From Caulobacteraceae bacterium PMMR1 (GTDB lineage Bacteria > Pseudomonadota > Alphaproteobacteria > Caulobacterales > Caulobacteraceae), in assembly GCA_000733915.1 (NCBI GenBank), contig JPOM01000001.1, positions 1,178,001 through 1,242,000 on the forward strand: DNA of 64,000 nucleotides, read 5' to 3'. Shown piece after piece: positions 9,320 through 18,276 of this stretch. The stretch's first letter is position 1, and each line of letters begins with the position of its first letter. The translations under genes were made by a program, and so were the position numbers. The notes beneath the pieces are model-generated. The model did no database searches, was not told where the DNA came from, and was given only the letters and a program-made list of their open reading frames with translations.

Positions 9320-10546
9320 CTAGTTTCGAACGGCCCAGCGCGTCGCCACGGCGGCGGCCGCCAGGTCGTTGGTCACGTTGGCCACGGTCGTGACGATGTC
9401 GGCCACCGCGGTGGTGGCCAGCACCAGCGGCAGCAGGGCCAAAGGCGCGTGCACCGCCTCAAATGCCGGCGCCTCGGCGGCGTAGAGCACGGCGGCGGCG
9501 GGCAGGCCGGCGATCCCGATATTGGTCAGGATCACCACCAAGCCGCAGAGTGCGATCTGGACCGGAGTGGGGTGCACGCCGGCGGCGGCGGCGCAGAACA
9601 GCGCCGTGCCGGTGATCAGGGCGACATTGCCGAAGCGGAAGAGGTTCACCGCCAGCGGCAGGACCGTGCCTCCGGCTGCATCGGGCAGCTTGAGCCGCGT
9701 CTCGGCGGCGGCGACCAGGGCCGGCAGGCTCGCCATGGACGAGGTCGTGCCGGCGGCGACGGCCTGAGGTCCGGCTGCGGCGACGGCGAACCGCAGGACG
9801 CCGACGCCCCCGGCTCCCCGCGCGATCGCATAGGCCGCGACGATGGCCAGGGCTGGCGGGACCGCCGTCAGGGTCACGAGCTGCAGCAGGGCGCCGGCCC
9901 CCTGCAGCCCCGTGTGCGATCCCACCTGCAGCGCGAGCACGAAGACGCCCAAGGGCGCGACGACCAGGATCCAGCCCACCAGCCGCATCATGGCGTCCGC
10001 GCCGGCCTTCAGGACCGTGATCGCTGTTTCGGCCAAGCGGGCCTCCGCACGCCCGATCGCGAGCGCGAAGAGGACGGTGAAGACGGTGAACGGGGCGAGC
10101 TCGCCCTGGGCGGCGGAGGCCAGCGGGTTGGTCGGGATCAGAGCGGCGATCTGATCGGCGAGAGGTGGAAGCGCGGGGGCGGACGTCGGGCCCGGGACCG
10201 CGAGCGCCCCCAAGGCGCCCGGCGTCACGGGCCAGAGCTGCAGCAGGCCCAGCATGCTGAACGCGCCGAGCGCCGCGGCCAGGGCCAGCAGCACGGCGAA
10301 GGTGATCAGGGTCGTCAGGACCATCCGCCCGCCGCCCCCCTTGGCGCTGAGCTCCGCGACACTGGACGCCACGAGGGTGAACACCAGCGGGACGAGCGTC
10401 ATGCGGAGCGCATTGAGCCACAGGGCGCCTAGAGGCTTCAGCGCTTCGATGGCGGCGGCCAACGCTGCGACGCCTGACGCCTTCGCCGCCCAGCCGCCCG
10501 CCAACCCCAGCAATAGGGCGAGCAGGAGCAGCCCCGTCTTGGCCAT
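9320..10546 (-). CDS. Dicarboxylate/amino acid:cation symporter (DAACS family)
   Basis: 408 residues, largely hydrophobic with about eight membrane helices plus re-entrant loops. It has the DAACS arrangement: 'LWLNALRMTLVPLVFTLVASS' in the N-terminal half, a serine/threonine-rich re-entrant loop 'AAGTTSSMASLPALV', and 'NLFRFGNVALITGTALF'. The family moves C4-dicarboxylates or acidic amino acids into the cell with Na+ or H+. 'NLFRFGN' differs from the usual 'NMDGTA' motif of DctA/GltP, so substrate cannot be assigned. It stands alone, divergent from the crotonase gene. Confidence 0.82.
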   Translation of the reverse strand: MAKTGLLLLALLLGLAGGWAAKASGVAALAAAIEALKPLGALWLNALRMTLVPLVFTLVASSVAELSAKGGGGRMVLTTLITFAVLLALAAALGAFSMLGLLQLWPVTPGALGALAVPGPTSAPALPPLADQIAALIPTNPLASAAQGELAPFTVFTVLFALAIGRAEARLAETAITVLKAGADAMMRLVGWILVVAPLGVFVLALQVGSHTGLQGAGALLQLVTLTAVPPALAIVAAYAIARGAGGVGVLRFAVAAAGPQAVAAGTTSSMASLPALVAAAETRLKLPDAAGGTVLPLAVNLFRFGNVALITGTALFCAAAAGVHPTPVQIALCGLVVILTNIGIAGLPAAAVLYAAEAPAFEAVHAPLALLPLVLATTAVADIVTTVANVTNDLAAAAVATRWAVRN

Positions 10547-10650
10547 GGCGTGTGGATCTCCCCCGGAGCCGCGACATGACCCGCGGGCGGCGTTGCTTGC
10601 AAGGGCGCAGACGTTGACGGCGCCGGGGCAGGGGGGGCTACCCTGTCGCG

Positions 10651-11418
10651 ATGAGCGTCCAGGTCAGCCGCAGCGGCCCCGTCACCACCGTCGTAATCGA
10701 CCGCCCGGAGCGCCGCAACGCTGTGGACCCTGCGACTGCGGAGGCGCTCCGTGCCGCGTTCCACGCCTTCGACGCGGACCCAGATCAGAGCGTGGCGGTG
10801 TTGACCGGCGCCGCAGGGGTCTTCTGCGCCGGCTTCGATCTGAGGGCGCTCTCAGCGGGGCAGGCGGCGGCGCACGATCCCGAGGGCGAGGGACCGATGG
10901 GTCCGACGCGCCGCCTGCTGTCCAAGCCGGTGATCGCGGCGGTGGAGGGCCCGGCGGTGGCGGGCGGGCTGGAGCTGGCGCTCTGGTGCGACCTGCGCGT
11001 CGCCTCCCGCACGGCGGTGTTCGGCGTCTATTGCCGACGCTGGGGCGTGCCGCTGATCGACGGCGGCACGGTGCGCCTGCCGCGGATCGTCGGCCAGAGC
11101 CGGGCGCTGGATATGATCCTGACCGGGCGAGGGGTGGAGGCCGACGAGGCGCTGGCGATCGGCCTGGCCAACCGCGTGGTCGAGCCCGGCCAGGCGCTGG
11201 CCTCGGCCCAGGCGCTGGCCGCCGAGATCGCGTGCTTCCCTCAGCTGTGTCTGCGCGCCGACCGCGCCTCGGCCTATGGGCAGTGGGGCTTGGATCTCCC
11301 CGCCGCCGTGATCGCGGAGGGCCGAGGGGGCGAGGCGCCGCTGCGCCGCGAAGCCCGGGCGGGCGCAAGCCGCTTTGCAGCCGGGGCCGGTCGGGGCGGC
11401 GACTTCGGCGCGATCTGA
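10651..11418 (+). CDS. Enoyl-CoA hydratase/isomerase (crotonase) family protein
   Basis: 255 residues with the crotonase fold. The two oxyanion-hole segments are 'GVFCAGFDLRAL' and 'GPAVAGGLELALWCDL'. The segment aligned with the second catalytic acid reads 'VPLIDGGTVRLP', with Asp where hydratases usually have Glu, and the first catalytic Glu position reads 'YCRRWG'. So true hydration activity is uncertain; it may be an isomerase, hydrolase or other crotonase. ATG at 10651 is well placed. It ends 4 bases before the GTG of the glycosylase gene. Confidence 0.85.
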   Translation: MSVQVSRSGPVTTVVIDRPERRNAVDPATAEALRAAFHAFDADPDQSVAVLTGAAGVFCAGFDLRALSAGQAAAHDPEGEGPMGPTRRLLSKPVIAAVEGPAVAGGLELALWCDLRVASRTAVFGVYCRRWGVPLIDGGTVRLPRIVGQSRALDMILTGRGVEADEALAIGLANRVVEPGQALASAQALAAEIACFPQLCLRADRASAYGQWGLDLPAAVIAEGRGGEAPLRREARAGASRFAAGAGRGGDFGAI

Positions 11419-11422
11419 GCCC

Positions 11423-11983
11423 GTGACCCTGCCGCTCTTCCGCCTGCCCGTCGTCGAGGCGGCGCAAGCCCTGATCGGCGCTGAGCTGACGCACGAGGGC
11501 GTCGGCGGCACGATCGTGGAGACCGAGGCCTACCACCCCGAGGACCCCGCCTCGCACAGCCACGCCGGGCCGACGCTGCGAAACGCCGTGATGTTCGGGC
11601 CGCCGGGGCGGGTCTATGTCTATCGCAGCTACGGCATCCACTGGTGCCTCAACCTGGTCGCGGGCGAAGCGCCCGGTTCGGCGGTGCTGATCCGGGCGCT
11701 GGAGCCGCGCTCGGGGATCGAGGTCATGCGCGCGCGCCGGGGCCTCCAGGACGTGCGCGCCCTCTGCTCGGGACCGGGAAAGCTCTGCCAGGCGCTGGGC
11801 GTCACCCTCGCGCAGAACGGCCTGGCCGTGGAGGCGCCCCCGTTTGCGCTCAGGCCGGGGTCCGGGGCTGAACCGCTGGCGATCGGACCGCGGATCGGGA
11901 TCAGCAAGGCGGCGGAGCGGCCCTGGCGCTTCGGGCTGAGGGGCTCGCGCTTTCTCAGCCGGCCGTTTTCGTCGACGCGGTAG
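11423..11983 (+). CDS. DNA-3-methyladenine glycosylase (AAG/MPG type)
   Basis: About 186 residues matching the AAG/MPG fold. The catalytic segment is 'GTIVETEAYHPEDPASHS' with the active Glu, followed by 'RNAVMFGPPGRVYVYRSYGI', 'HWCLNLV' and 'LCSGPGKLCQALG'. The enzyme excises alkylated purines such as 3-methyladenine during base excision repair. The start is taken as GTG 11423, just after the crotonase stop; a TTG at 11375 would overlap that gene by 44 bases. Its last 29 bases overlap the end of the convergent permease gene. Confidence 0.9.
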   Translation: MTLPLFRLPVVEAAQALIGAELTHEGVGGTIVETEAYHPEDPASHSHAGPTLRNAVMFGPPGRVYVYRSYGIHWCLNLVAGEAPGSAVLIRALEPRSGIEVMRARRGLQDVRALCSGPGKLCQALGVTLAQNGLAVEAPPFALRPGSGAEPLAIGPRIGISKAAERPWRFGLRGSRFLSRPFSSTR

Positions 11984-13081
11984 GGGCTGGAGCCTCCGCC
12001 GACTGGGCCTTCAGGTCCGCATAGGGCTTGCCATCCCCGGAGAGCAGCACCGCGAGGGGCCGCGTGCCGCGGAACTCCGCCAGGATCGCCATCGCCATGA
12101 CGGTCAGCGGCGTGGACAGGAAAGCGCCCGTCACCCCCAGAGCGCGCCCCAAAACGCCAGCGCCAGCAGCACCACCAGCGGGTCCACGTTCAGGCTCTTG
12201 CCCTGCATGCGGGGCTGCACGACGTGGTTCACCACGAAGTGGATCGCCTCCATGGCCACGACGAGCACGACCGCCCGCCACCAGCCTTCCAGCTCCACCA
12301 GGCCGAAGACGGCGGGGAACAGCACCCCGATCGCACCGCCGATGGCGGGGATGTAGTTGGCCAGGAAGATGATCAGCGCCCAAAAGCCGATGTGGCTGAG
12401 CCCCACCGCCCACATGACGATGGCCGAGCCCGCCGCGATCATGGCGCCTACGACCGTCTGGACCCAGATGTAGCTCTCCACCCCGTTGCGGATGCGGTCG
12501 AAGACGCGGTTCGCCTCCTGCCGGCGCGTGGACGTCCCGAAGATCTCGCGCGCCTTGGCCTCGAACCCCCGCCGGGAGGCCAGCAGGAAACCGAGATAGA
12601 TCAGCGTCAGGACCGAGGCCTCGCTGCCGTTGCGCAGGGCCTTTCCGATCGCGCCGGCGTAGCGGCCCGGGTTGAATTGACGGATCAGTTGGTCGCTGGT
12701 GGGCGTCGTGGAGAGGCCGAGACGGGCGGAAACGTCCTCCAGCATGAGGTCGAGCTTGAAGGTGTACTCCGGCAGGTGAGCGGCGAAGTCGCCGGCGTTG
12801 CCCACCGTCAGCCAGATCGTGAAGCCGAACAGCGCCACGATGAACACCACGGCGATGGCCGTCGCCGCCAACTCCGACAGGCGCGGGGCGCGCTTGATGA
12901 TCGCACGCGCCATGCCGTCGATCATCAGGAGCAGGAAGATCGCCAGGATGAAGGGCTCCAGGAACCGCTTCAGCGCCCAAAGCGCGAACCCGACCAGCAC
13001 CACGGCGCAGCAGACGACGGCGATCTTAATCGCCCGGGCCTGCAGGAACAGCGGGTCGGTCGGGCGGGCGGGCTCGGTCAT
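11955..13081 (-). CDS. AI-2E family transporter (one-base frameshift)
   Basis: The N-terminal frame (12131-13081) encodes a membrane protein with the AI-2E permease layout: paired hydrophobic helices, 'SYIWVQTVVGAMIAAGSAIV', 'IIFLANYIPAIGGAIGVLFP' and 'HVVQPRMQGKSLNVDPL'. It stops abruptly after 'FWGALWG'. A second minus-strand frame continues exactly there with 'VTGAFLSTPLTVMAMAILAE' and ends at 11955. The join is the C5 run at 12134-12138: one additional C restores an uninterrupted ~375-residue protein. Members of this family export varied substrates; AI-2 transport itself should not be assumed. Either a sequencing error or a fresh frameshift mutation. Confidence 0.8.
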
Positions 13082-13117
13082 CGCACCAGACTAGGCGTTG
13101 GACGCCGCCGTTCCAAC

Positions 13118-15022
13118 TCAGCGGCGCGGGTCGGGATCGGCGGGCGGCTGCGACTGCGGCTGCGGCGACGGCCGGGGCAAGGGCGGGAGCGCGCTTCCGG
13201 GCAGGAGGTCGTCCACCGCGTCCCGGGGCGGCGCGGGCGGGCCGGCCGGCTGCGGCGCTGGGGCGGGCATGATCGGTACGGAGTCGGGAACGGGCAGGAC
13301 CCGCACGGGCGCGGGCAGGGGCCTCGGCTGCACGCGCTTCAGCGCCTGGACCATGTAGGTCCGCCAAAGCTCCACCGGCGCGCTGCCGCCGGTCACTCGC
13401 CGCATGGGCGTCGAGTCGTCCCGGCCCATCCAGACCACCGTCGTGAACCCGCCGGTGAAGCCGCAGAACCAGGCGTCGCGATAGTCGCTGGTCGTGCCCG
13501 TCTTGCCCGCCAGGTCATAGCCCGCGATCTTCGCCGCCTTGCCGGTGCCCGTGGCGATGACGCCCCGCAGCATGTCGTCCATCTCGGCCACCTGGAGGGG
13601 GGCGATGGCCTGGACCGGCGGCTGCGGGCGGCGCTCGTAGATCACCCGGCCGTTCGCCCGGATGCGCTCGATGGCGTAGGCCTGCACGCGCTGGCCGCCG
13701 TTGGCGAAGCTGTCGTAGGCCTGCGCCATCTCAAGCGGCGAGACCTCGCTGGAGCCCAGCGCCATGGCCGGCTCCAGGCTGATCGGAGAGGTGATCCCGA
13801 GCCGCCGGGCGGTCGCGGCCACGTTCGGCCGCCCGACCTCGTCGGCGAGCCGCGCCGCCACCGTATTCACCGACTGGGCGAGCGCGGTGCGCAGCGGAAT
13901 GGGGCCCAGGAACTCCGGCTCGAAGTTCCGCGGCGACCAGCCGCCGATGGTCACGGGCTCGTCGACCACGACCGTCTCGGGCGTGCGCCCCGCCTCGAGC
14001 GCTGTCAGATAGACGAACGGCTTCCAGGCCGAGCCCGCCTGACGATGGGTGAGCACGCGGTCGAACTGGCTCCTCGCATAGTCGACCCCCCCCACGAAGG
14101 CGCGCACCCGCCCCTCGCCGTCGAGGGACACCAGAGCGGTCTGCTCCACCCCCATCCGGGCGGCGCGGGGCCAGACGGCGGCGATGCTGCGCGCCGCGGC
14201 GGCCTCAAGACCGCTGTCCAGCGTGGTCTCCACCGTCAGGTCCTGCTTGGGCGCGCCGCCGATCATCTCGCGCACCTGCTTGTCGGTCCAGTCCAGGAAA
14301 TACTGAGCAAGGGAGGCGGGGGCGGAATAGACCCGCACAGGACGGCGCTCGGCTGCGGCGCGCTGAGCCGGGGTGATCGCGCCGGTCTCGACCATGGCGT
14401 CCAGCACCAAGCCCGCGCGCTGGGCCGCCGCTTGCGGGTGCTCGGCGGGATTGTAGGCCGTCGGCGACTTAGGGATGCCAGCCAGCGTCGCCGCCTCCGC
14501 CAGGGTCAGCTGCGTGGCGGGCTTGTTGAAGTAGCGGCGCGAGGCGGCCTCCAGCCCGTAGGCGCCGGCCCCGAAGTAGATCCGGTTCAGATAGAGACCC
14601 AGGATCTGCTTTTTGGAGTAGCGCCGCTCGATCTCTATGGCGAGGAGGAGTTCCTGCGCCTTGCGCTCCAGCGTCTGGTCGGGCGTCAGGAACAGGTTGC
14701 GCGCCAGCTGCTGGGTGATGGTCGATGCGCCCTCCCGCGTCCCGCCATGGCGCAGGTCCGAGATGATGGCGCGCCCGATGCCCACGGGGTCGAAGCCCGC
14801 GTGCTCATAGAACCGGCGGTCCTCGATGGCCACGAAGGCCGCCGGCACATAGGCCGGCAGGCGATCGACATCAACGGGCGGCCCGTACTTGCCTCCGCGC
14901 GCGCCAAGATAGGCGCCGGACCGGTCGAGGTAGGTGATGGTGGGCTCGCGCGGCAGGTCGTTCAGCCGGCTCACGTCCGGCGTCCCGGACAGCTGCAGCG
15001 CCATCAGAAGCGAAACCAGCAC
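13118..15022 (-). CDS. Class A penicillin-binding protein (PBP1A-like)
   Basis: 634 residues. The glycosyltransferase domain has the catalytic Glu67 in 'AIEDRRFYEH', plus 'GASTITQQLARNLFL' and 'RKAQELLLAIEIE'. The transpeptidase domain has SxxK at Ser331-Lys334, SxN at 384-386 and KTG at 507-509 ('LAGKTGTTSDYRDAWF'). It polymerises and cross-links peptidoglycan in the periplasm. The C-terminal ~70 residues are Pro/Ala-rich and probably disordered. The GTG start gives an unusually short membrane anchor of roughly 12 hydrophobic residues; the frame stays open upstream with a very basic stretch, so the true start may lie further out. Confidence 0.93.
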   Translation of the reverse strand: MLVSLLMALQLSGTPDVSRLNDLPREPTITYLDRSGAYLGARGGKYGPPVDVDRLPAYVPAAFVAIEDRRFYEHAGFDPVGIGRAIISDLRHGGTREGASTITQQLARNLFLTPDQTLERKAQELLLAIEIERRYSKKQILGLYLNRIYFGAGAYGLEAASRRYFNKPATQLTLAEAATLAGIPKSPTAYNPAEHPQAAAQRAGLVLDAMVETGAITPAQRAAAERRPVRVYSAPASLAQYFLDWTDKQVREMIGGAPKQDLTVETTLDSGLEAAAARSIAAVWPRAARMGVEQTALVSLDGEGRVRAFVGGVDYARSQFDRVLTHRQAGSAWKPFVYLTALEAGRTPETVVVDEPVTIGGWSPRNFEPEFLGPIPLRTALAQSVNTVAARLADEVGRPNVAATARRLGITSPISLEPAMALGSSEVSPLEMAQAYDSFANGGQRVQAYAIERIRANGRVIYERRPQPPVQAIAPLQVAEMDDMLRGVIATGTGKAAKIAGYDLAGKTGTTSDYRDAWFCGFTGGFTTVVWMGRDDSTPMRRVTGGSAPVELWRTYMVQALKRVQPRPLPAPVRVLPVPDSVPIMPAPAPQPAGPPAPPRDAVDDLLPGSALPPLPRPSPQPQSQPPADPDPRR

Positions 15023-15169
15023 GCGCGACCTCTCCCGACCTTCTCGCCGCCTGATACGCCGGGGCGAGCGCCGCGGCCACTTACGGTTTGGTCAGCCGCA
15101 CTTGCGCCTCATCGCGGCGCTTTCTTGTCGGCGGTGGCGCGGCTCCTGGTCCGCCCCCACCTGCGGCGC

Positions 15170-15940
15170 ATGTCCAATGACCCCGCCGATCGCCTCGCCA
15201 GACTGATCGCCGCCTCCAGGCGCGTGGTCGTGTTCACCGGCGCCGGCATTTCCACCGAGAGCGGCATCCCCGACTTCCGGAGCCCCGGCGGCGTCTGGAG
15301 CCGGATGCAGCCGATCACCTTCCAGGAGTTCACCCGCGACCCGGCCAAGCGCGCGGAGGCCTGGCGGCGGGCCTTCTCAGGCGCGGCGGGCTGGACGGGG
15401 CGCAGGCCGAACGCCGGGCACCAGGCGGTGGCGCGGCTGGTCCAGGCCGGCAAGGTCTCCGCCGTCATCACGCAGAATGTCGACAACCTGCACCAGGATT
15501 CTGGAATCCCGCCGGAAAAAGTCATCGAGCTGCATGGCAATGCGAGCTATGCCGCCTGCCTGGACTGCGGACAGCGCTTCGAACTCGAGGACCTCCGCGC
15601 GCCGTTCGAGGCCAACGGCGCGCCCCCGGTCTGCGCCGACTGCGGGGGGCTGATCAAGACAGCCACCATCGCCTTCGGCCAGGCCATGCCGGAGGGGCCC
15701 ATGGCGCGGGCGCGGGAGGAGACGCTGGCGGCGGACCTGATGCTGGTGCTGGGCTCCTCGCTCGCCGTCTATCCCGCGGCGGGGTTTCCCCTGCTGGCCA
15801 AGGAGGCGGGCGCCGAGCTCGCCATCGTGAACCGCGAGCCTACGCCGCAAGACGCCTGCGCCGGGCTTGTCCTGCACGAGGAGATCGGCCTTTTGATGAC
15901 GGCGGTGGTGACGCGGCTCTACCCCGCCCCCCAGACTTAG
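15170..15940 (+). CDS. cobB: NAD-dependent protein deacylase, Sir2 family
   Basis: 256 residues. NAD-binding motifs are 'FTGAGISTESGIPDFRSPGG' and 'TQNVDNLHQDSG'. The catalytic His122 is in 'ELHGNASY'. A zinc-binding module uses C130, C133, C155 and C158. Sirtuins remove acyl groups from lysines with NAD+ consumption; acetyl-CoA synthetase is a usual bacterial target. The start is the ATG at 15170; a much longer open frame upstream is antisense to the penicillin-binding protein gene and is not coding. It converges on rimO 16 bases away. Confidence 0.93.
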   Translation: MSNDPADRLARLIAASRRVVVFTGAGISTESGIPDFRSPGGVWSRMQPITFQEFTRDPAKRAEAWRRAFSGAAGWTGRRPNAGHQAVARLVQAGKVSAVITQNVDNLHQDSGIPPEKVIELHGNASYAACLDCGQRFELEDLRAPFEANGAPPVCADCGGLIKTATIAFGQAMPEGPMARAREETLAADLMLVLGSSLAVYPAAGFPLLAKEAGAELAIVNREPTPQDACAGLVLHEEIGLLMTAVVTRLYPAPQT

Positions 15941-15955
15941 TCCGCGCCCAGAGCC

Positions 15956-17341
15956 TCAGACCCGCGAGATGACCCGGTGCACGCGGCGCGGGGCGGGGCG
16001 GGCGGGCGGGCGCGCATGGACGGCGTGAAGGTCGTGACCGTCGGTCCGCTCGACCCTGACCCTGGCGAGGTCGCCGGGCCGTAGCGCGCCCGCCCCCCGC
16101 ACCAGCACGCGGCCGTCGATCTCCGGCGCGTCGCCCTTGGAGCGAGCGATGGCCGTGCCGTCGCCGCGCACCTGATCCACCAGCACCTCGATCTCGCGCC
16201 CGAGCTGGCGCCTCAGTCGCGTGCGCGCGATGCGCTCGGCGGCGGCCATGAAGCGCGCCCGCCGCTCCTGCTTGACCTCTTCCGGCACATGGCCCGGCAG
16301 GTCGCGGGCCGGCGCCCCGGCCACGTTCTCGTAGGCGAAGCAGCCCACCCGATCCAGCTGCGCCTCCTCCAGCCACTGGAGCAGAAAGGCGAAGTCCGCC
16401 TCTGTCTCGCCGGGGAAGCCCACCACGAAGGTCGAGCGGATCACCAGCTCCGGCGCGATCGCCCGCCAGGCGGCGATGCGCTCGAGGGTGCGCGCCTCGT
16501 TGGCCGGACGCTTCATCGCCTTGAGCACCCCAGGCGCGGCATGCTGGAACGGGATGTCGAGGTAGGGCAGGACCTTGCCCTCGGCCATCAGCGGGATGAC
16601 GCGGTCCACGTGCGGGTAGGGGTAGACGTAGTGCAGGCGCACCCACACCCCGAGCTCGCCCAGGCCGCGCGCCAGGTCCGGCAGGTCCGTGCGCCACGCC
16701 CGCCCGCGCCAGTCGTCCGCAGCGTAGCGCAGGTCGAGCCCGTAGGCCGAAGTGTCCTGGCTGACGACCAGGAGCTCCTTCACGCCGTCCGCGACCAGCG
16801 CCTCGGCCTCGCGCAGCACCTCGCCCACCGGCCGCGAGGCCAGATCGCCGCGCAAGCTCGGGATGATGCAGAAGCTGCAGCGGTGATTGCAGCCCTCGCT
16901 GATCTTCAGATAGGCGTAGTGGCGCGGGGTCAGCTTCAGCCCGCCGGGCGGCGTCGGGACCAGCTCGGCGAAGGGCGAGCGCGGCGCGGTCTCGTGCACC
17001 GCGGCCATGACCTCGTCATAGCGATGCGCGCCCGAGATGTGGCGGATGTCTGGGAAGCGCGCGCGGATCAGCTCCGCCTCCGCGCCCAGGCAACCCGTCA
17101 CGATCACCGGCCGGCCCGAGGCGTGCGCCTCGCCGATGGCCTCCAAGCTCTCCTCCCGCGCGGAGTCCAGGAACGCGCAGGTGTTGACCACGACGGCGTC
17201 CGAGCCGTCGTAGCTGGCCGAGGTCTCGTAGCCCTCGGTCCTCAGCCGGGTCAGGATTCGCTCGGAATCGACCAGCGCCTTGGGGCAGCCCAGGCTGACC
17301 ATGCCGATCTTGGGAGCGGGCGCGCGCGCCTCGGCGCTCAT
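15956..17341 (-). CDS. rimO: Ribosomal protein S12 methylthiotransferase
   Basis: 461 residues. An N-terminal UPF0004 domain carries three cluster cysteines (C19 in '[12 protein letters not shown]', C55, C84). The radical-SAM domain follows with the C151-x3-C155-x2-C158 motif 'CNHRCSFC', and a C-terminal TRAM-like domain begins near residue 385. '[20 protein letters not shown]' and '[10 protein letters not shown]' are RimO-specific, separating it from MiaB. It methylthiolates Asp88 of S12. The ATG at 17341 is preferred over one ten residues earlier. The last 20 residues are an Arg/Pro-rich tail. Confidence 0.95.
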   Translation of the reverse strand: MSAEARAPAPKIGMVSLGCPKALVDSERILTRLRTEGYETSASYDGSDAVVVNTCAFLDSAREESLEAIGEAHASGRPVIVTGCLGAEAELIRARFPDIRHISGAHRYDEVMAAVHETAPRSPFAELVPTPPGGLKLTPRHYAYLKISEGCNHRCSFCIIPSLRGDLASRPVGEVLREAEALVADGVKELLVVSQDTSAYGLDLRYAADDWRGRAWRTDLPDLARGLGELGVWVRLHYVYPYPHVDRVIPLMAEGKVLPYLDIPFQHAAPGVLKAMKRPANEARTLERIAAWRAIAPELVIRSTFVVGFPGETEADFAFLLQWLEEAQLDRVGCFAYENVAGAPARDLPGHVPEEVKQERRARFMAAAERIARTRLRRQLGREIEVLVDQVRGDGTAIARSKGDAPEIDGRVLVRGAGALRPGDLARVRVERTDGHDLHAVHARPPARPAPRRVHRVISRV

Positions 17342-17408
17342 GTCGGTGCTCCTCGCCGCAAGCGGGCGCATCTAGGCGACGGAGACGGAAGGGGGAAGGG
17401 CTGCGGCG

Positions 17409-17951
17409 TCATGCCCGGGGCTTCAGATCGCGCGCATAGCGCCTCCAGTTCTCGACATAGTGCGCCGCGCTGGCCGCGATCATCTGCACCGCGCCGTCGT
17501 CGAGCGTGCGCACGACCTTGCCCGGCGCGCCCATGACCAGCGAGTTGTCGGGAATTTCCTTGCCCTCGGTGATCAAGGACTTGGCGCCGATCAGGCAATT
17601 GCGCCCGATCCTTGCGCCGTTGAGCACGATCGAGCCGATCCCGACCAGGCTGTTGTCGCCGATCGTGCAGCCGTGCAGCATGACCATGTGGCCGACGGTG
17701 ACGTCCCGCCCGATGCTCAGCGGCGCGCCCCTGTCGGTGTGCAGGACGCTGCCGTCCTGGATGTTGGAGTTCTCGCCGACCACGATGGGATCGTTGTCGC
17801 CGCGCAGGGTCGCGCCGAACCAGACGCTGGCGTTCCTGTGCAGGATGACGTTTCCAACCACCACCGCATTGGGGGCGATCCAGTATTCGCCGTCCGAGGG
17901 CAGCTGAACCCGCGCCTCGCCCAAGTCATAGAGCGGCCCGTTCCTGTTCAT
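17409..17951 (-). CDS. Gamma-carbonic anhydrase-like protein (left-handed beta helix)
   Basis: 180 residues of hexapeptide repeats with three zinc-ligand histidines at H71, H88 and H93 ('VLHTDRG', '[10 protein letters not shown]'), as in gamma carbonic anhydrases. '[13 protein letters not shown]' and '[11 protein letters not shown]' are family hallmarks. Related bacterial proteins (YrdA, PaaY, CaiE) often show weak or no anhydrase activity or act as thioesterases, so the reaction is uncertain. It likely forms a trimer with metal sites at the interfaces. Divergent from the phoH leader, whose promoter begins about 30 bases away. Confidence 0.88.
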   Translation of the reverse strand: MNRNGPLYDLGEARVQLPSDGEYWIAPNAVVVGNVILHRNASVWFGATLRGDNDPIVVGENSNIQDGSVLHTDRGAPLSIGRDVTVGHMVMLHGCTIGDNSLVGIGSIVLNGARIGRNCLIGAKSLITEGKEIPDNSLVMGAPGKVVRTLDDGAVQMIAASAAHYVENWRRYARDLKPRA

Positions 17952-17983
17952 CCGTTCACCCCCTATCGCGTAACTTCTTCCGC

Positions 17984-18010
17984 TTAACGACTCGGAAACC
18001 CTGCTACAAC
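17984..18010 (+). promoter_or_regulatory. Housekeeping-type promoter ahead of the phoH leader
   Basis: TTAACG at 17984-17989 and GCTACAAC at 18003-18010, separated by 13 bases. This agrees well with the Caulobacter sigma-73 consensus TTGACG-N(10-14)-GCTATAWC (one mismatch in each box). Transcription would start near 18016, about 260 bases upstream of the phoH start codon. Confidence 0.55.
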
Positions 18011-18015
18011 CAATA

Positions 18016-18229
18016 TCGTTGTGCGAGTCGGAGGCGGGCAGGTCGCCTCCGGTTCAGCGGGGAGCCCAGGGTGACGCGGCAGTTCCGCCTCCTCCCAGCC
18101 GTTCCATCCGGCCCGTCGCCGCACCGCGGCGCAGGCGCCGGAGGGCCTCCGGTCCGGCGGCGAATCGCCTCGGTCCCCCTGCTATCGCTCCTCCCGTCCA
18201 AGGGCGCGCCGCATCGGCCGCCCTTTTTT
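18016..18229 (+). ncRNA. Candidate structured leader or small RNA upstream of phoH
   Basis: The 325-base gap before phoH holds a consensus-like promoter, several strong inverted repeats and a T-tailed hairpin, a layout of a short independent transcript or an attenuated leader. Visible hairpins include an 8-bp stem at 18029-18051 (CGGAGGCG/CGCCTCCG, 7-base loop) and a near-palindrome at 18138-18152 (CCGGAG/CTCCGG). The RNA would be about 214 bases. I could not match it to 6S, SRP RNA, RNase P, tmRNA or a known riboswitch core. A short open frame beginning GTG at 18021 exists but shows no clear ribosome site. Confidence 0.45.
18200..18229 (+). terminator. Intrinsic terminator-like hairpin in the phoH leader
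   Basis: AAGGGCG (18200-18206) pairs with CGCCCTT (18219-18225). An inner stem GCCG/CGGC closes a CAT loop, with one unpaired C between the two stems. It runs directly into a six-T tract (18224-18229). It lies 48 bases before the phoH ATG, so it would end transcripts before the gene unless bypassed. Confidence 0.7.
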
Positions 18230-18276
18230 CTTGTCCTGAGCTTTCCCACCCCTGACAGGCCCTGGAGACGACATCC

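Noticed and set aside
12224-15169. A plus-strand open frame of nearly 1000 codons upstream of cobB
   Set aside because: It is antisense to the AI-2E and penicillin-binding protein genes; only the part from ATG 15170 has sirtuin motifs. High GC leaves few stops in antisense frames.
18016-18229. Known RNA classes (6S, SRP RNA, RNase P, tmRNA, cobalamin riboswitch) for the phoH leader
   Set aside because: None of their conserved cores could be found by eye; left as an unassigned candidate.
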